The notes below the pieces were generated by a model. That model was given only the letters and a program-made list of their open reading frames with translations. It was not told the origin of the DNA and searched no databases. From NCBI GenBank assembly GCA_018398805.1, contig JAGFBZ010002033.1, forward strand, positions 1,635,501-1,699,500: a DNA stretch of 64,000 nt. Direction: 5' to 3'. The first letter of the stretch is position 1. The number at the start of each line of letters is the position of its first letter. Both the position numbers and the translations under genes were made by a program. Positions 1 through 12,425 of this stretch are shown here, one piece after another. Origin of the DNA: Hirundichthys speculiger (taxonomy: Eukaryota; Chordata; Actinopteri; Beloniformes; Exocoetidae).

Positions 1-1744
1 CATTGTTGCTGATCATTGTAAAGCAAAAATATTTTCAAGAAACACTTGATTCGAAAATCTGCAAGGAAAGATGGCTGCAGTCCTGTGAATTCCTTTTTTA
101 TAGTGTATAAGAGAGCTACATATACAATATGTATCCCTTAACCAGCTAAAAAAGTTAATGGGCTAGAAAATGTCGAACATCTCCAATCAAGTATGCTAAT
201 GACCGCACTTTAAAATGAGAACAGGATCGGGGTTCCGTTTTGCTCAAGGTAATCAAAGTCAAGGAAGGGGCCGCTTCCATATTTGTGGCTTATCCAGTAA
301 CAAGTCCTTTCCTAGCAGCTGTCACTGAGCTTTACTCCACAGGACTTCACGTGACTGACGCAACAAGAATATGTAACACTAAATATGTGACACTAAAAAA
401 AAAATCTGAATGTTATATCATTGTAATGTTATAACAAATTACTTTAAAACAGGCTTTTTAAATCGCACTATCGATAAGTTTGGACGGTAAGCGGATGACC
501 GGGCCTTATTGGGGCAGGACCTGCGTCATGTCGGGACATGTCCCTGCCACTGACGACAACTGAGTGCCGACGAAGAGCCTTTTAACAACAAATACGAGAA
601 AGGAAACGCGCTAGAAACCATTAGGAACTACTGATTAAACTGTAAATGCACAGCTCTGTCAATAGTTGCTCTTGACACAATATATTTGAAGCAGAACAAA
701 AAGTGTTAGCATTCCTCACAGTAACTGTGGCTAGCCATACCGCTAACGTTAGCTAGAGTCAACATCCAACAGTTTAATGTTATTTATGAAGCTGTTAAAC
801 ACCAGAAGACACAGCACAAGTGCTAAACGATTTAAGATTTCAACCTGCCATCTGTCATAGTTGGTTAATATTATATAAAGAGGTTCGTTTACTTACCTTG
901 ATGGTACTTTAAATATTGCGAAATGATAGCAATGGGGGAAAATATCCAAGGGATTTAAAAAAATAATTAAAACACAAAAAAGTGTAAATATGAATTATCG
1001 CTAAATAGTTTTAAGCATAGGATGATTTCTGCCTATGCACACCCCCCACCCTTGGCGTAAGGCGATGGGGAAAAGGACAGTTAAGGTAAATAAGAAGGCA
1101 TAAAACGAAGCCATGCCCATTTACACTGAGCTTTCATTGGCTATCCACCGATGACGGAGGTAGTTCTAGGTTTCAATTGGATGTATGTTCTGCCATGCAC
1201 AATTGGATCCCGCCCTTTGGGTTTTGAAGAACCAATGACGGACAAGCAGAGAAACAAGCCTGCATAAGCGACCACTGCTTGCCCTTTTTTAGGACAAGAG
1301 GACTAATTTACGAAATTAAAATACTTTAATCATTAAAATGTTGGTAGACAGAACAAGACAGAACAACAGAAGCTATCCATTTAAGGAACTGTGTTTTATT
1401 AAATTATTTTAATAAGATTTCAGAAGCTCAGTAGAATAGAAATGTCAGCAGTATAAACAGAGCCAAATAAAATTTAATTTAAGAGTAAAAATTGTGCTAG
1501 ATAAGAAGAAAATGCAATCTAATTATGTTTTTCAAAGACCAATAATTAGCAAATGTTGCTTTCTCCTTTTTCTCCCCCCCTAAATTGTAGCCTACTGCCA
1601 GGTTTCTAGAACAGTCTGGAAGGAACCTGAGCCTGCAGAGGCCAAAGCTTACCACTAAGCAGTTTTTAGTCGTCTCTTTGATCTTTAGTCTGTCAAAAGG
1701 TGCAGACATGGAGTGAACAATACAAACTTTGGATAAAGTGACTC
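1..1744. other. Left-edge intergenic sequence
   Basis: No reading frame here resembles a known protein. Several CCAAT-type motifs in both orientations lie between about 1135 and 1235, with AT-rich sequence to the left. A good minus-strand splice donor consensus is visible near 893-899 (AAG followed by GTAAGT on the minus strand). This could be the promoter and first non-coding exon of a gene running off the left edge, but no coding exon supports it. In mammals the neighbours of SEPTIN8 on this side are CCNI2 and KIF3A; neither protein is visible here. Confidence 0.3.
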
Positions 1745-1750
1745 TTTATT
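1745..1750 (-). terminator. Candidate distal polyadenylation signal of septin8
   Basis: Minus-strand AATAAA, about 2.7 kb downstream of the septin8 stop. It is the most distal of several candidates; which one is used cannot be told from sequence alone. Confidence 0.3.
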
Positions 1751-4471
1751 ACTTCAGGATTTACAAATCTGCAAGCAGGCCCACATAAACCCACCATATA
1801 GATTTACAGATATTAAGAAATTTCTGAATATATATACATCTAGGCTTTTTTCAATATAGTTTTAGCAGAATATATAGCTCTCCATATTCAAGAGACGATA
1901 TAAGGGCTGAAAGTTAAGATGGCAGGGAGCATGTAATGTTCTTAACATGATATCAGACAGTATCTTTACTATGACTGATTTAAAGTGCTTCTAAAACAAT
2001 ATTTTCTCTATGTACAATCTTTAATAGGGATACCACATTAGTTTATACTTTACATTTCACAGTGTAAATTTTCAGAAGCTACAAGCATAGCATGGCAAAT
2101 GCAAGAAGATGGCACATTTTGTATGGGATAGGATTTTGGACATGGAAATCTTTTAATAGTTGCGGGAATGAGGCTTGGGGTTCATGCAGAGACCATGCTA
2201 CAGAGCACTGTTTAAAGGATTAAAGAGGAAAGTTTAGATAAGCTAGAAGACTTCAGGCTGACTCAACTCCAGGGATGCTTTGTATAAAATTTTCATTAAA
2301 TATTGTAAAAAATAAAACACTTAGTCTGTGACGTTTTGATGTGGTAGAAAGTCTTCTAATTCAAATTCCTTCCTGATGTTAAGGAGCACGCAGATGGAAG
2401 ACTAAAGAAGCTATGAAGGGAAAGAAAAAGCAGATCATTTATCTGAACAAATGACAGTCAATAAGACAACCCTTAAAACACATGGAATGCTAATATTTGG
2501 TTTAAACATTGTATTGTTCTGTCACTGACTGAAGGTAAAAACAAAATGTTGAGCAAAAAGATACTGCTGTTACAGGAACCTTTTAACAAAACAATGATAG
2601 ATGTGCCACGAAGACAATGGCTGTCTGAAATGTTCCCATTCATCCAAAAGGGGAGATGTGATGTAAGTCACAGAGCACTGAGGGAGTTGAAGAGACACAG
2701 ATGCAGGTGACAGATGGACTGAAGCTACATTCGTTTTTTTCCAACCTCACTCTTTATTTGAATGTAAATAAAGACAAAACATTTTCTCAGTTCCAGACTC
2801 AGCGTAAATATATTACATATTATTCTTCATAACCTTGCATAGAATGGTGTTTAGAAAATTTAATAATCTTTTTATAAAATTCCATCAAAAAAAAAAAGAC
2901 ACTTGTGTGTTTACATATATAATGCAGTGCAATGTGAACATTTGCATGAATAAGCACAAAACGTTGCACCAGGCTAATGTATAATAACCCACAATAATGA
3001 GTTCAGTAAGTAAATGACCAATTTCTGTTAATTCCTATTAGTACCTCACTGAGAACACTCACTGAACCTCACATATTCAAGGGAAGAGCCTAAAATCACA
3101 CAAAACATGTTATGAAAACAGTCCATAGATTTGTTATGTGTCTAGCACAGTCAGCATTAGGGACAAATTAAATACACAGAGCAATGCCACATTTTTTTAA
3201 ATCCATAATTACAGAGTGACTTGTAGCCAACATGTTATTCAGGCTCGCATATAGTCAGTTTATACAGTGTCAATAAGTAATGGCAAACATAGCACTCTGT
3301 TTTTCCCATGCTGACAGGGGACACATTCCTGGTTTCCCTAGATGTTTTGATCCATGAATCAACTGAAAGGGGAAAAGGAAAAAAAAGGAAAAATATGGCA
3401 AAAGAAGAATATGAAGGGTTTGGAGCATGGTAAAAATATGAAATAATAAAATAATATTTGAAGTGAGATCAGAATGCAACAGCCTTGGGTGTTCATAATT
3501 TTTAGCATCTTTTTACTTTACATTTTGTATATTTTAGGGTCAAAGCTGGCAGCTCAACTCCAGTTTAAAGAAAATAAATCTTACACAGGAAAAATGAATT
3601 TATTATTCTTTTTGTCTATGCAATCATTCAAGTAAAAAAAAAAAAAACAAATAAAAAAAGCAAGTTTTTCATGTCATAACCAAAAAGACAGCCACCAATG
3701 CCAAGTCTAGAGTTATTATTTTACCATCACTTTATACCATGAATCTACCACCAACTTTGACAGCAAAAAATTGAATTATTTGGTTTATTACCCAATATAA
3801 ATTTAGTTAACTACCTAATGTATTTATTGCACAATTAATTTATTACCTAATATACTCTTAATATGTTCACTTAACATAAACAGACTCTCCCTTGTCCACA
3901 TTTGTTACTGCTTCGCCAATCATCAAAGCTTTGTGACTAATCCTGGCTTCAAACCGTGTGTGTGAATTTTGAGCATACATAATTTACTCTGACAAGTACT
4001 GCTTCCACCTGCAAAGATGATTACAGCTCTGTGCGGGATGTCTGAGTATCATCTGCACTGCACAGCGCATGAGCATCGGTGAGACATGTCAAATGTAAAC
4101 AGAAGTAGCCTGTCTGAAATACAGTCTGGCAGGTCAGCCTGCAGAGACATAAGCATCAGGCTGTGTCATGCAAGCTGTGACCCCTCCTACAGTGTCTGGG
4201 CACAAAGTGTCAGCCTGAATCTATCCCTTTATTGGTTTCGGAGCCAAAATGGCCTTTGGGAGGGTAACACAATCTCACTAATCACCCCCCTGTCCAACCG
4301 AGTCCAAGACAAGCTTTAATGATACATGTCTTACAAACATATGTATATGCAGCATTTAACAAATTATCTTTACATAGCTTGAGACAGTAGCATTATTACT
4401 GTTTGGTGGCATCAGCTATGGTGTATGAAAGAAATTATTTAGCAGTGCAAAATAAATACAGAGAATTAGAC
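1745..4471 (-). other. Probable septin8 3'UTR and downstream region
   Basis: This 2.7-kb stretch follows the septin8 stop codon on the minus strand and has no coding similarity that I can see. Minus-strand AATAAA signals occur at 1745-1750, 2753-2758 and near 4230. A long 3'UTR with alternative polyadenylation sites is therefore plausible, and the mammalian gene also has a long 3'UTR. I searched for a downstream exon encoding the longer septin 8 C-terminus and did not find a convincing one. Confidence 0.4.
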
Positions 4472-7400
4472 TTACTTCTTCTTGTCCTTGTCTTTTTTGA
4501 ATGGCTGTTGTGAACATCCTTGGAGAGCCTGTCCCATCAGTGTTTCAGCAGCCACCTTTCTTCTATTGAAGGCATTCATCTCCTCCTCAAGGTCCCGTCT
4601 TTTCTCCTCCAGATTTTTCTTTTCTTCCTGGTGCATGCTCTTGAGCTGTTCAAACCTATCGTGAAGCTAGGGATGTTGGAAGATGACGCCACAGTGAAAA
4701 ATGTGAGGTACATCAAATATAGCATATTGTCAAAAAAGAATTGTAATATGTGCTCCATCCTCACCTCTTTCTCTTTTTCTTTCAGCTCTACTTCTGCCTC
4801 CTTGACTTTATTGACAAACATCTGTCTCATGGATTCCTCTTTTTGCTGTAGCTCTATGAGAAACTCCTTCCTCTTGGCTTCATATGTCTCCTGAAGGCTG
4901 AAGATCACAGTAAAGGTAACATTAAGTTCATTTTACTGCCCTATATGGATCAAATTAAGCATCAAGAGCCACCTGGAGTGGCTATTTCTCACTTTAAAGT
5001 TAGCTTGGATGATCCAATTAGATGCAAAGGAGGAAATCTGGAATATAATCCTGACATCTGATCAGGTCACTGCTTTTTAAAATAAAAGGTATAAAACCCA
5101 CGGAACTGCATGCAAAAACATATTTCATCCATGCTTCTAGGAGCAAATGAACTAAAATTATTGCAAGTCATTGGAACCTTAAGAATTTATAATTGAGTCA
5201 AAAAACAAAAAAAAATAAGTGCAATACTCCCTTTTCCACTCATGTTCCATTCTGTTAATATAAATGGCTACTGCAGTGATATTTGCTCATTTCCACTTAA
5301 CATCAGGGTGCAAGCATTGTTATGTCATCAATATGGATATGTTACATCCTTTCACCACATGTTGACACCATTTCCTGAAGTTCAAATGAAATCTCAGTGA
5401 AATACTCTGACTAATGTACCACAGAAATATGCTTACACATCTCATTTTCACCCACGTCATTACATCTTTGCTCATAGCTGCTGACTTTAGGAGGTTGGAG
5501 TCAGGAAGTCAACTTCCTCCACCCTAACAGAGCGCCTTATTTCAAAATGATCATACAGCTTGTCGCAAACATCCATGATATTTGGAAATAATTTACACTT
5601 AATAATGCTTGAAGAGAGTTATCATTTGAAATAAAATAAGAGTACTGAATAAGAAATCCTATTTTCTAGTTAGGATATTAAAAAAAAACTGCACTAAAAC
5701 AATGGTACAGCATTTTTCATCATTACTTTCTAGGGTCTCTTTGTCTCCTCTGCCATGACGTCCACTGAAGCTCTATCAGCTAGTTTTATCTTATAGACAT
5801 GGTGGATGATGTGTGACATAGAGCCATAAAGTGATACATATATGATAGTAAGGATTGGACACTGTGAAATAGTCCTTCAAAATGAAATATTCCTTCATCT
5901 TAAATTGATATTTTAACATGAACAACTCACTGGTGTCACTTTAAAGCACAGACATTTGGCCTAGGGTTGCAATAAGACAGTTAACATTGCTAAGTATGTC
6001 TGTGATAACAAATTTGCCTAACCTGCAGGGGAGGTGTTATTCAGATGGGATTAAACCACTGACACCATACTGTGTCATACAAGAATGGAGTTCTGTTTTC
6101 TTTATGAATGAAGGAATTTTGTCAAAGTTGAAACATCATAAGGAAGCAAGGGCTGTTCAGTGACACGCCTGTAAGTTTCACCTGAATGGCTGGTTGTCAG
6201 GGCCCGTGTCCTTGAAACCCATTTCCTCAAGCTTACACCGACGGTACAGCTCATAATGATGAGTGTGTGTTTGCTCCCGGAGATCCTCCATGTTGACACG
6301 CAGTAGCATCTCTCTCAGCTTCACAAAATCGCAATGGTTTTCATTCTCCACTAAAAAACGAGTAAGAAACTTAGTTACAAATCTTGAACTGCAACTTTGC
6401 GCTTTATGTGCTCATGAAACCAGATAATTTTTATATATTATTTTTGTATTATTATATTAAACTGTAACAGTGCTTTGTTTGACAGCCGCTACAGAGTAAA
6501 CAGTTCCACTATCAGCTGGACATTTAAGATGCTTTTTAAATCTGTTTACAAGAATTACCCTGTACTGATCCCCAGGGGTACAGCCTTGCTTTCACCATCT
6601 TATTCCCTACTTTAATGTCCTCTGTGCTTCCAACCACAGCAAATGGAAGAAGGTTCTGTAACACAGAGGGCAGATATTGTTACACAAACACAATACTGCT
6701 GTTGTTATTTACAAGATCTAATTCTCCCATCATTTATGATTATAAATTCCACGACCATCTACCGTCAGAACCAAACTTTTTTTTTCCCCAAACAATTGTA
6801 CAACTTTTGTGTATTTCACTTTGTACACTACCATCATGGATTTGAAATTAGGTACTTGTGATGGGATTCACATGTTGACTCTTATCTTTAATTCAAGAGG
6901 ATTTAACTAAAAGTAACTATTTAACAACAATATTTTTGTATTATCTTTCCATAATATATGTGCACATATTTCAAAGGAAATATTCTTTGAATACAAATTG
7001 GTCTTTGGATGCAGATGCTTGGAAAAATTCCCAAAGTATGGAACTCAACAAGCATAGGACACCACTAACTGCTTATTTTATACACGGTAAAATAATTATC
7101 GTTGTTAAGCCCCTTGAATAAAAACTATGTCCACAATAGGTTGTACAAAATTGGAAAAATTTGTGTTTGTGTCCAAACATTTATGTACCTGAATGTTTTT
7201 ACACATTAGATTATTATTCCGAGAAAATACCATGAAATGAAGTGTATTCTTCAAACTGACACTACTTAATTTAGTGCTGGAAAATGCATGAGTCCACCCT
7301 CCCATCCCTTGTAGAAGAATCCTGTGTTTTCTAGGACTCACATTCATGGAACAGTTGATCTCTGAAACTGCCTCGTCCTCTGTAGGAAAGTGATATATTT

Positions 7401-10400
7401 GTACTCCATTGCTGACCAGCTCACTCATAATCTTGCGCTTTAAGTTGTCCAGTTCATTCCTGGTTACAGTGTCTGCCTTTGCAAGAACAGGGATGATGTT
7501 TGCCTAAATGGAGAAACACATTAGAAGTGGCAGCCTTGAGAGCCAAGCAAGATGACCTCATTAAATACAAAGAGCTTGAAAGTTTCCCCACCTTGCTGTC
7601 CAGCTTCTTCATTGTGATGAGATCAAGGGACTTCAGGGAATGTCCGGTTGGAGCAATAAAATACAAACATGCATGTATCCTGGTATCATGATAGTTCCAC
7701 AAGGAACGTTTGATTTTGAGCTCCTCTTCAAGATATTTCTCAAATTGGGCATCAATGTAATCAAGAATGGGTCTGCAGCTGCACAAATAGGGGTTAAAAA
7801 ACACAAGTATGGTTATTTTATCCTTACATTTATGAACATTGAATCTTCACATTGCTTTCTTTGTTGTGTGGGAGACATTAGTATTCTGGTAACAGGCTCT
7901 GGACTCTGACAAGAACGTCAGATTTTTATACTTCCTGCTGTTGGAGCCCTCAAATGGCTATTGACTCTGCATTTGTTCCAGCAGTCATTCATTTATTCCT
8001 ATTTTCCCTCCCAGTTCATATGCCAACAGCACACTTTCTCATTCTCAGTCCCATCATCAGAAAGCTTCTTTAGCTTAAGTAGAACAGCCGGAAGGGCAAA
8101 AAGGATTACTTACTGGCATTCTGTGCCATCATCTGTATGTCAGTTTTAAAGGGTTGATTACAACATTTCATATATTTCTTCTATTCATTCCAGACAGTTT
8201 TTTTTTTTATTTTATCTGTTTGTCTGTCAACAAGATTAAGCAAAACCTACCAAGCCAAATTCTAAGGAACTCAGCAAAAAAAAAAAAGAAGCATTGTCAA
8301 ACAAAGAGCCTGTTTAAATTTAGACAATCCAAGGTCCGTTTTCTTTTAATGACAAAATAGGGTATTAGATTTGCATTCTCTTTGAGCACCTTAACTTTAT
8401 CATTCTCACATGCTTCATATCACTAAATATCACAGAAAGTCAAACAATCAATTAGCATTCTGTACCTTTCCTCTTTGTTGATTTGATCTCCAAACCCTAC
8501 AGTGTGCACGACAGTCAGCCTGAGGTTGACATTGCTCTCTTGCAAATTATATGTCTGGGAGCGTAGATTTACTTCTCGTTCATAGTGGCTGGCTACCTCA
8601 TTTTCAAATGTTGTATTGAACAGGTGGTTCATCAGTGTTGACTTGCCTATCCCCGTCTCACCTAGAGAAAACAAAAGAACAAATGATGCAGGAAACACAA
8701 AGCCTGGAAGACGCATTGCCACTCCAAAGTAATGCATGTGATAGAAAATTAACTCCTGCTACGTTCAGACGTACCTACACAAAGGATGTTGAAGCAGAAT
8801 CCTTGTGCAACTGATTTACTGACCAGCTGATCTGGAAGACTGTCAAACCCCACATGACCACTGAGCTCCATACTTCGCTTTTCTTCATTCTGAGGATTGG
8901 TATTTGGAAGTAGTCAAGACACAGAACATTGCCTGAATGTAAAGCTGAATATATCATAAAACATAAACAACACATCCATCTGCCACAAAGAAGAAGGACA
9001 ACGGAACTGTTGCAATTTTTAGCTCGGAGGGCTCCCTGTAGGCGCAGAGGTAAAGTCACTTTTATGAGGCTGTCCAAGATTTACTCCTGCTTGGCCTCTT
9101 GCTTGGTCAGTTTGCCATTTTCTCTTCTGTCATTATTTTGTTGAGTCTCTTAATCACCTCTACCATGAAGTCCACCGCAGCTCAGTGAGCTAGTTCCATC
9201 GTTGTTGATGTGTGACAAAGTGCTGTGAAGCGATATGCAGTTTTTGCGAAATACGACCGTGACAAGGAGTCCAAAGTCATTCTGGCTGGTTTTTGCTGAT
9301 AGCAGGGGCAGGAGATGGTTAAAGCTAGATAAAAGTAATGAAATATTCCTTCAAATGAAATTTAAAGTGATATTTTAACATGAAAGAAGTTATTCCGTGT
9401 TGCTTTAAAACTTAAAAGCCTTCTTCGCAAATGAGGCCATCTCTCTTCCACAGTCTATGGTCCAATCTATAAAAAGATTCCGTCTCACTATCAAACCAGA
9501 TTAATCAATGGAGGACATGCATGATAATCATTTTAATTATGCAGCACTGATGTCACATTAAATGTCTTATATGTGTAGTGAGATGTTTTAGCATACAGTC
9601 ATAATGGATCGCAATAATAGATGACACATTTCATAATAATTGGAGATTTTCTTTCATGATAGGTCTGCTTATTTTTTTTTAAACACAGAAAATGCAAAAA
9701 AATAATAGTTAAGCTCCTTTACAGTGAACTTTCCCTGATCTATCTTTATTGATATTATATTACTGAACAACTTATAGTATGTACAATTATTGAGGTATTT
9801 GGGACCAAATATAAAAGTGTTAATTATATAGATGGTTTGGCCTGAAAAGCTGTTTCCTAAGGAGATTGCTCTTCCTAAAACAGATTCACTCAGGGATCCT
9901 GGCATCTTGCAAGAGGCTCAACATGAGAACCTCGACGTGTTCAATACAACAATCATCCGTTTCTGCCTCTCTCTCTTTCTCTCTCTCTCACTCAGGCACA
10001 CACACAAACACACACACACACAAAGAGCTCTTTATGTGGATGTTATTTCATTGGGTGAGAGGATATCCAAGCTGCTGGCTGCCCTGGTACTCACAACCTC
10101 CCATCACAATTACGCACAACACATTCACTTCTAATTTTGCATTCTTTTCAGTGCATCACTACAGACTAAATATCAATATTTCTCTTTACATTTGTTTGTC
10201 CTTTTGCTGAGAAATGCTATACACCCGCTGGTAGATAAACTAGTTGCACCTAACCAGTAACCAGAGCAAGAGGCTGCAGCTTATCTCCATCCTCCTTGAC
10301 TTGTCTGTGTTGTTTCATTCAAATCATCCTCGCGGCCTGTTAGTTCAGCACCTTTGCACACCTGTCAGAGGTCCTGACACGATCAAAACCAGAGTACTGA

Positions 10401-10758
10401 TTCACTCGCTTCACACTGTTTCATGCAGAGCAGTGTTAGTGAGCTTTCCTCCAGACACGACACGGCAAAAAACGATGTAACGAGGCGCTCGCTCCTCAGA
10501 AGCAACCAGCCACGGCGGCTCGCTGCCGTCTTCATCTCGATTCACGGGACATAAAAAAAAAAAAAAAAAAAAAAAAAGCTTTCTCAGCACCACAGAGGTC
10601 TGACTGCTGCATCGCCTCCCTATCGGACACCTGAATTACATGCCTTCGCGTGTTTAATGGCCACTCTGAAGACGCTAAAATCATTAGTCGCCGCAGACAG
10701 TAGATCATCATCATCATATGCTTCCTGCGAAAACACTTACCTCACTGGCCGCCATCAT
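4472..10758 (-). CDS. septin8: Septin 8 (nine coding exons)
   Basis: Septin of the SEPT6/8/10/11 group, a filament-forming GTP-binding cytoskeletal protein. Minus-strand coding exons: 10741-10758, 8775-8889, 8466-8661, 7592-7778, 7342-7503, 6559-6655, 6182-6350, 4765-4897, 4472-4666. All junctions are GT-AG and in phase, giving 1272 nt (423 aa; human about 430). The P-loop GETGIGKST is near residue 45, AKAD near 180, and VGSTEDI follows. A coiled coil begins near residue 315 ([14 protein letters not shown], then [18 protein letters not shown]). Exon 4 needs the acceptor at 7779, which keeps the conserved (S)(Y/C)RPI junction. The start is ATGATG at 10758; the second ATG at 10755 is an equal candidate. 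The G3 motif reads HTVG rather than DxxG (His97). The terminal TAA overlaps a GTAAGT donor, which suggests an alternative C-terminus. No frame breaks. Confidence 0.93.
5735..5965. repeat. Dispersed repeat, copy 1, in septin8 intron 7
   Basis: About 230 bp related to 9135-9425. Shared blocks include CCATGA(C/A)GTCCAC, a GATGTGTGACA box, an AATGAAATATTCCTTC box and a GATATTTTAACATGAA box, in the same order and orientation. Family not recognised. Confidence 0.55.
9135..9425. repeat. Dispersed repeat, copy 2, in septin8 intron 1
   Basis: Diverged second copy of the repeat at 5735-5965, with the same order of shared blocks. It has about 60 extra bases in the middle. Both copies lie inside introns of septin8. 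Confidence 0.55.
9966..10022. repeat. CT/CA microsatellite
   Basis: Imperfect (CT)n followed by (CA)n in septin8 intron 1, about 720 bp inside the gene from exon 1. Confidence 0.9.
10553..10577. repeat. Poly(A) tract of 25 bases
   Basis: Uninterrupted A run in septin8 intron 1, about 165 bp inside from exon 1. Its length is likely to be unreliable in sequencing. Confidence 0.9.
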
Positions 10759-10959
10759 CACAAGTGTCTGAGTGATCTGTGTTCAGCCAGACCTGCTCTC
10801 ACACTGCTCTCAGTGTGGCTACTTAAAGCCAACACCGCCTCTGTGTTGGAGGGCGAAATTACAACAAGTACACAGGCTTCTTGAATCCTCTTAAATAATT
10901 TATTTCGATTAGTTTTTAACAGGAATCGTCCAATTAACTGCGACACCGCTGAAAGACAA

Positions 10960-12425
10960 GACAAGCTTCATAGCAGCATAGCAACTACAAGCTTCATAGC
11001 AACTACAAGCTTCATAGCAACTACAAGCTTCATAGCAGCAAAGCAACTACAAGCTACATAGCAGCATAGCAACTACAAGCTTCATAGCAGCAAAGCAACT
11101 ACAAGCTACATATAGCAGCATAGCAACTACAAGCTTCATAGCAGCAGCAGCAGCATATAGCAACTACAAGCTTCATTATAGCAGCATAGCAACTACAAGC
11201 TTCATAGCAGCATAGCAACTACAAGCTTCATAGCAGCATAGCAACTACAAGCTTCATAGCAGCATAGCAACTACAAGCTTCATAGCAGCATAGCAACTAC
11301 AAGCTTCATAGCAGCATAGCAACTACAAGCTTCATAGCAATAGCAACTACAAGCTTCATAGCAATAGCTACAAGCAAGCTTCATAGCAGCATAGCAGCAA
11401 GCTACAAGCTTCATAGCAGCATAGCAACTACAAGCTTCATAGCAGCATAGCAGCACACTACAAGCTTCATAGCATACAAGCTTAGCAGCACATAGCAACT
11501 ACAAGCTTCATAGCAACTACAAGCTTCATAGCAACTACAAGCTTCATAGCAGCATAGCAACTACAAGCTTCATAGCAGCATAGCAACTACAAGCTTCATA
11601 GCAGCATAGCAACTACAAGCTTCATAGCAGCATAGCAACTACAAGCTTCATAGCAGCATAGCAACTACAAGCTTCATTAGCAGCATAGCAACTACAAGCT
11701 TCATTAGCAGCATAGCAACTACAAGCTTCATAGCAGCATAGCAAATACAAGCTTCATAGCAGCATAGCAACTACAAGCTTCATAGCAGCATAGCAACTAC
11801 AAGCTTCATAGCAACTACAAGCTTCATAGCAGCATAGCAACTACAAGCTTCATAGCAGCATAGCAACTACAAGCTTCATAGCAGCATAGCAACTACAAGC
11901 TTCATAGCAGCATAGCAAGCACTACAAGCTTCATAGCAGCAGCATAGCAACTACAAGCTTCATAGCAGCATAGCAACTACAAGCATAGCAGCATAGCAAC
12001 TACAAGCTCATAGCAGCATAGCAAAAATACAAGCTTCATAGCAGCAAGCAAGCTACAAGCTTACATAGCAGCATAGCAACTACAAGCTTCATAGCAGCAT
12101 AGCAACTACAAGCTTCATAGCAGCATAGCAACTACAAGCTTCATAGCAGCAAAGCAACTACAAGCTACATAGCAGCATAGCAATACAAGCTTCATAGCAG
12201 CATAGCAACTACAAGCTACAGCAGCAGCATAGCAAATACAAGCTTCATAGCAGCATAGCAACTACAAGCTTATAGCAGCATAGCAACTACAAGCTTATAG
12301 CATAGCAACTAAAGCTTCATAGCAGCATACAAGCAGCATAGCAATACAGCTAAGCTTACAGCAGCATAGCAAACTAGCTTGCAGCATAGCATAGCAGCTT
12401 CATGCAGCTTTACAAGCTTCAAGCA
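10960..12425. repeat. 26-bp minisatellite array upstream of septin8
   Basis: About 1.45 kb of tandem units. The common unit is 26 bp, made of an 8-bp part (catagcag) plus an 18-bp part (catagcaactacaagctt). Some units lack the 8-bp part, and some have small indels or an extra CAG. There are roughly 55 unit equivalents, nearly every one containing a HindIII site. The array decays at its right end (12300-12425). It starts about 200 bp upstream of the septin8 start codon, so it abuts or overlaps the promoter. It is not coding: the unit length is not a multiple of three and open frames across it simply follow the repeat. Confidence 0.97.

Noticed and set aside
893..900. First exon of a kif3a-like gene at the left edge
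   Set aside because: Only a donor consensus and CCAAT boxes are visible; without coding sequence the gene cannot be named.
4520..4894. 124-residue plus-strand frame over septin8 exons 8-9
   Set aside because: Antisense shadow spanning two septin8 exons and their intron.
11280..11498. Open frame rich in CYEAC on the minus strand
   Set aside because: It merely reads through the minisatellite, whose unit length is not a multiple of three.
10960..12425. CRISPR-like repeated array
   Set aside because: Units are contiguous with no unique spacers, and the genome is animal; it is a minisatellite.
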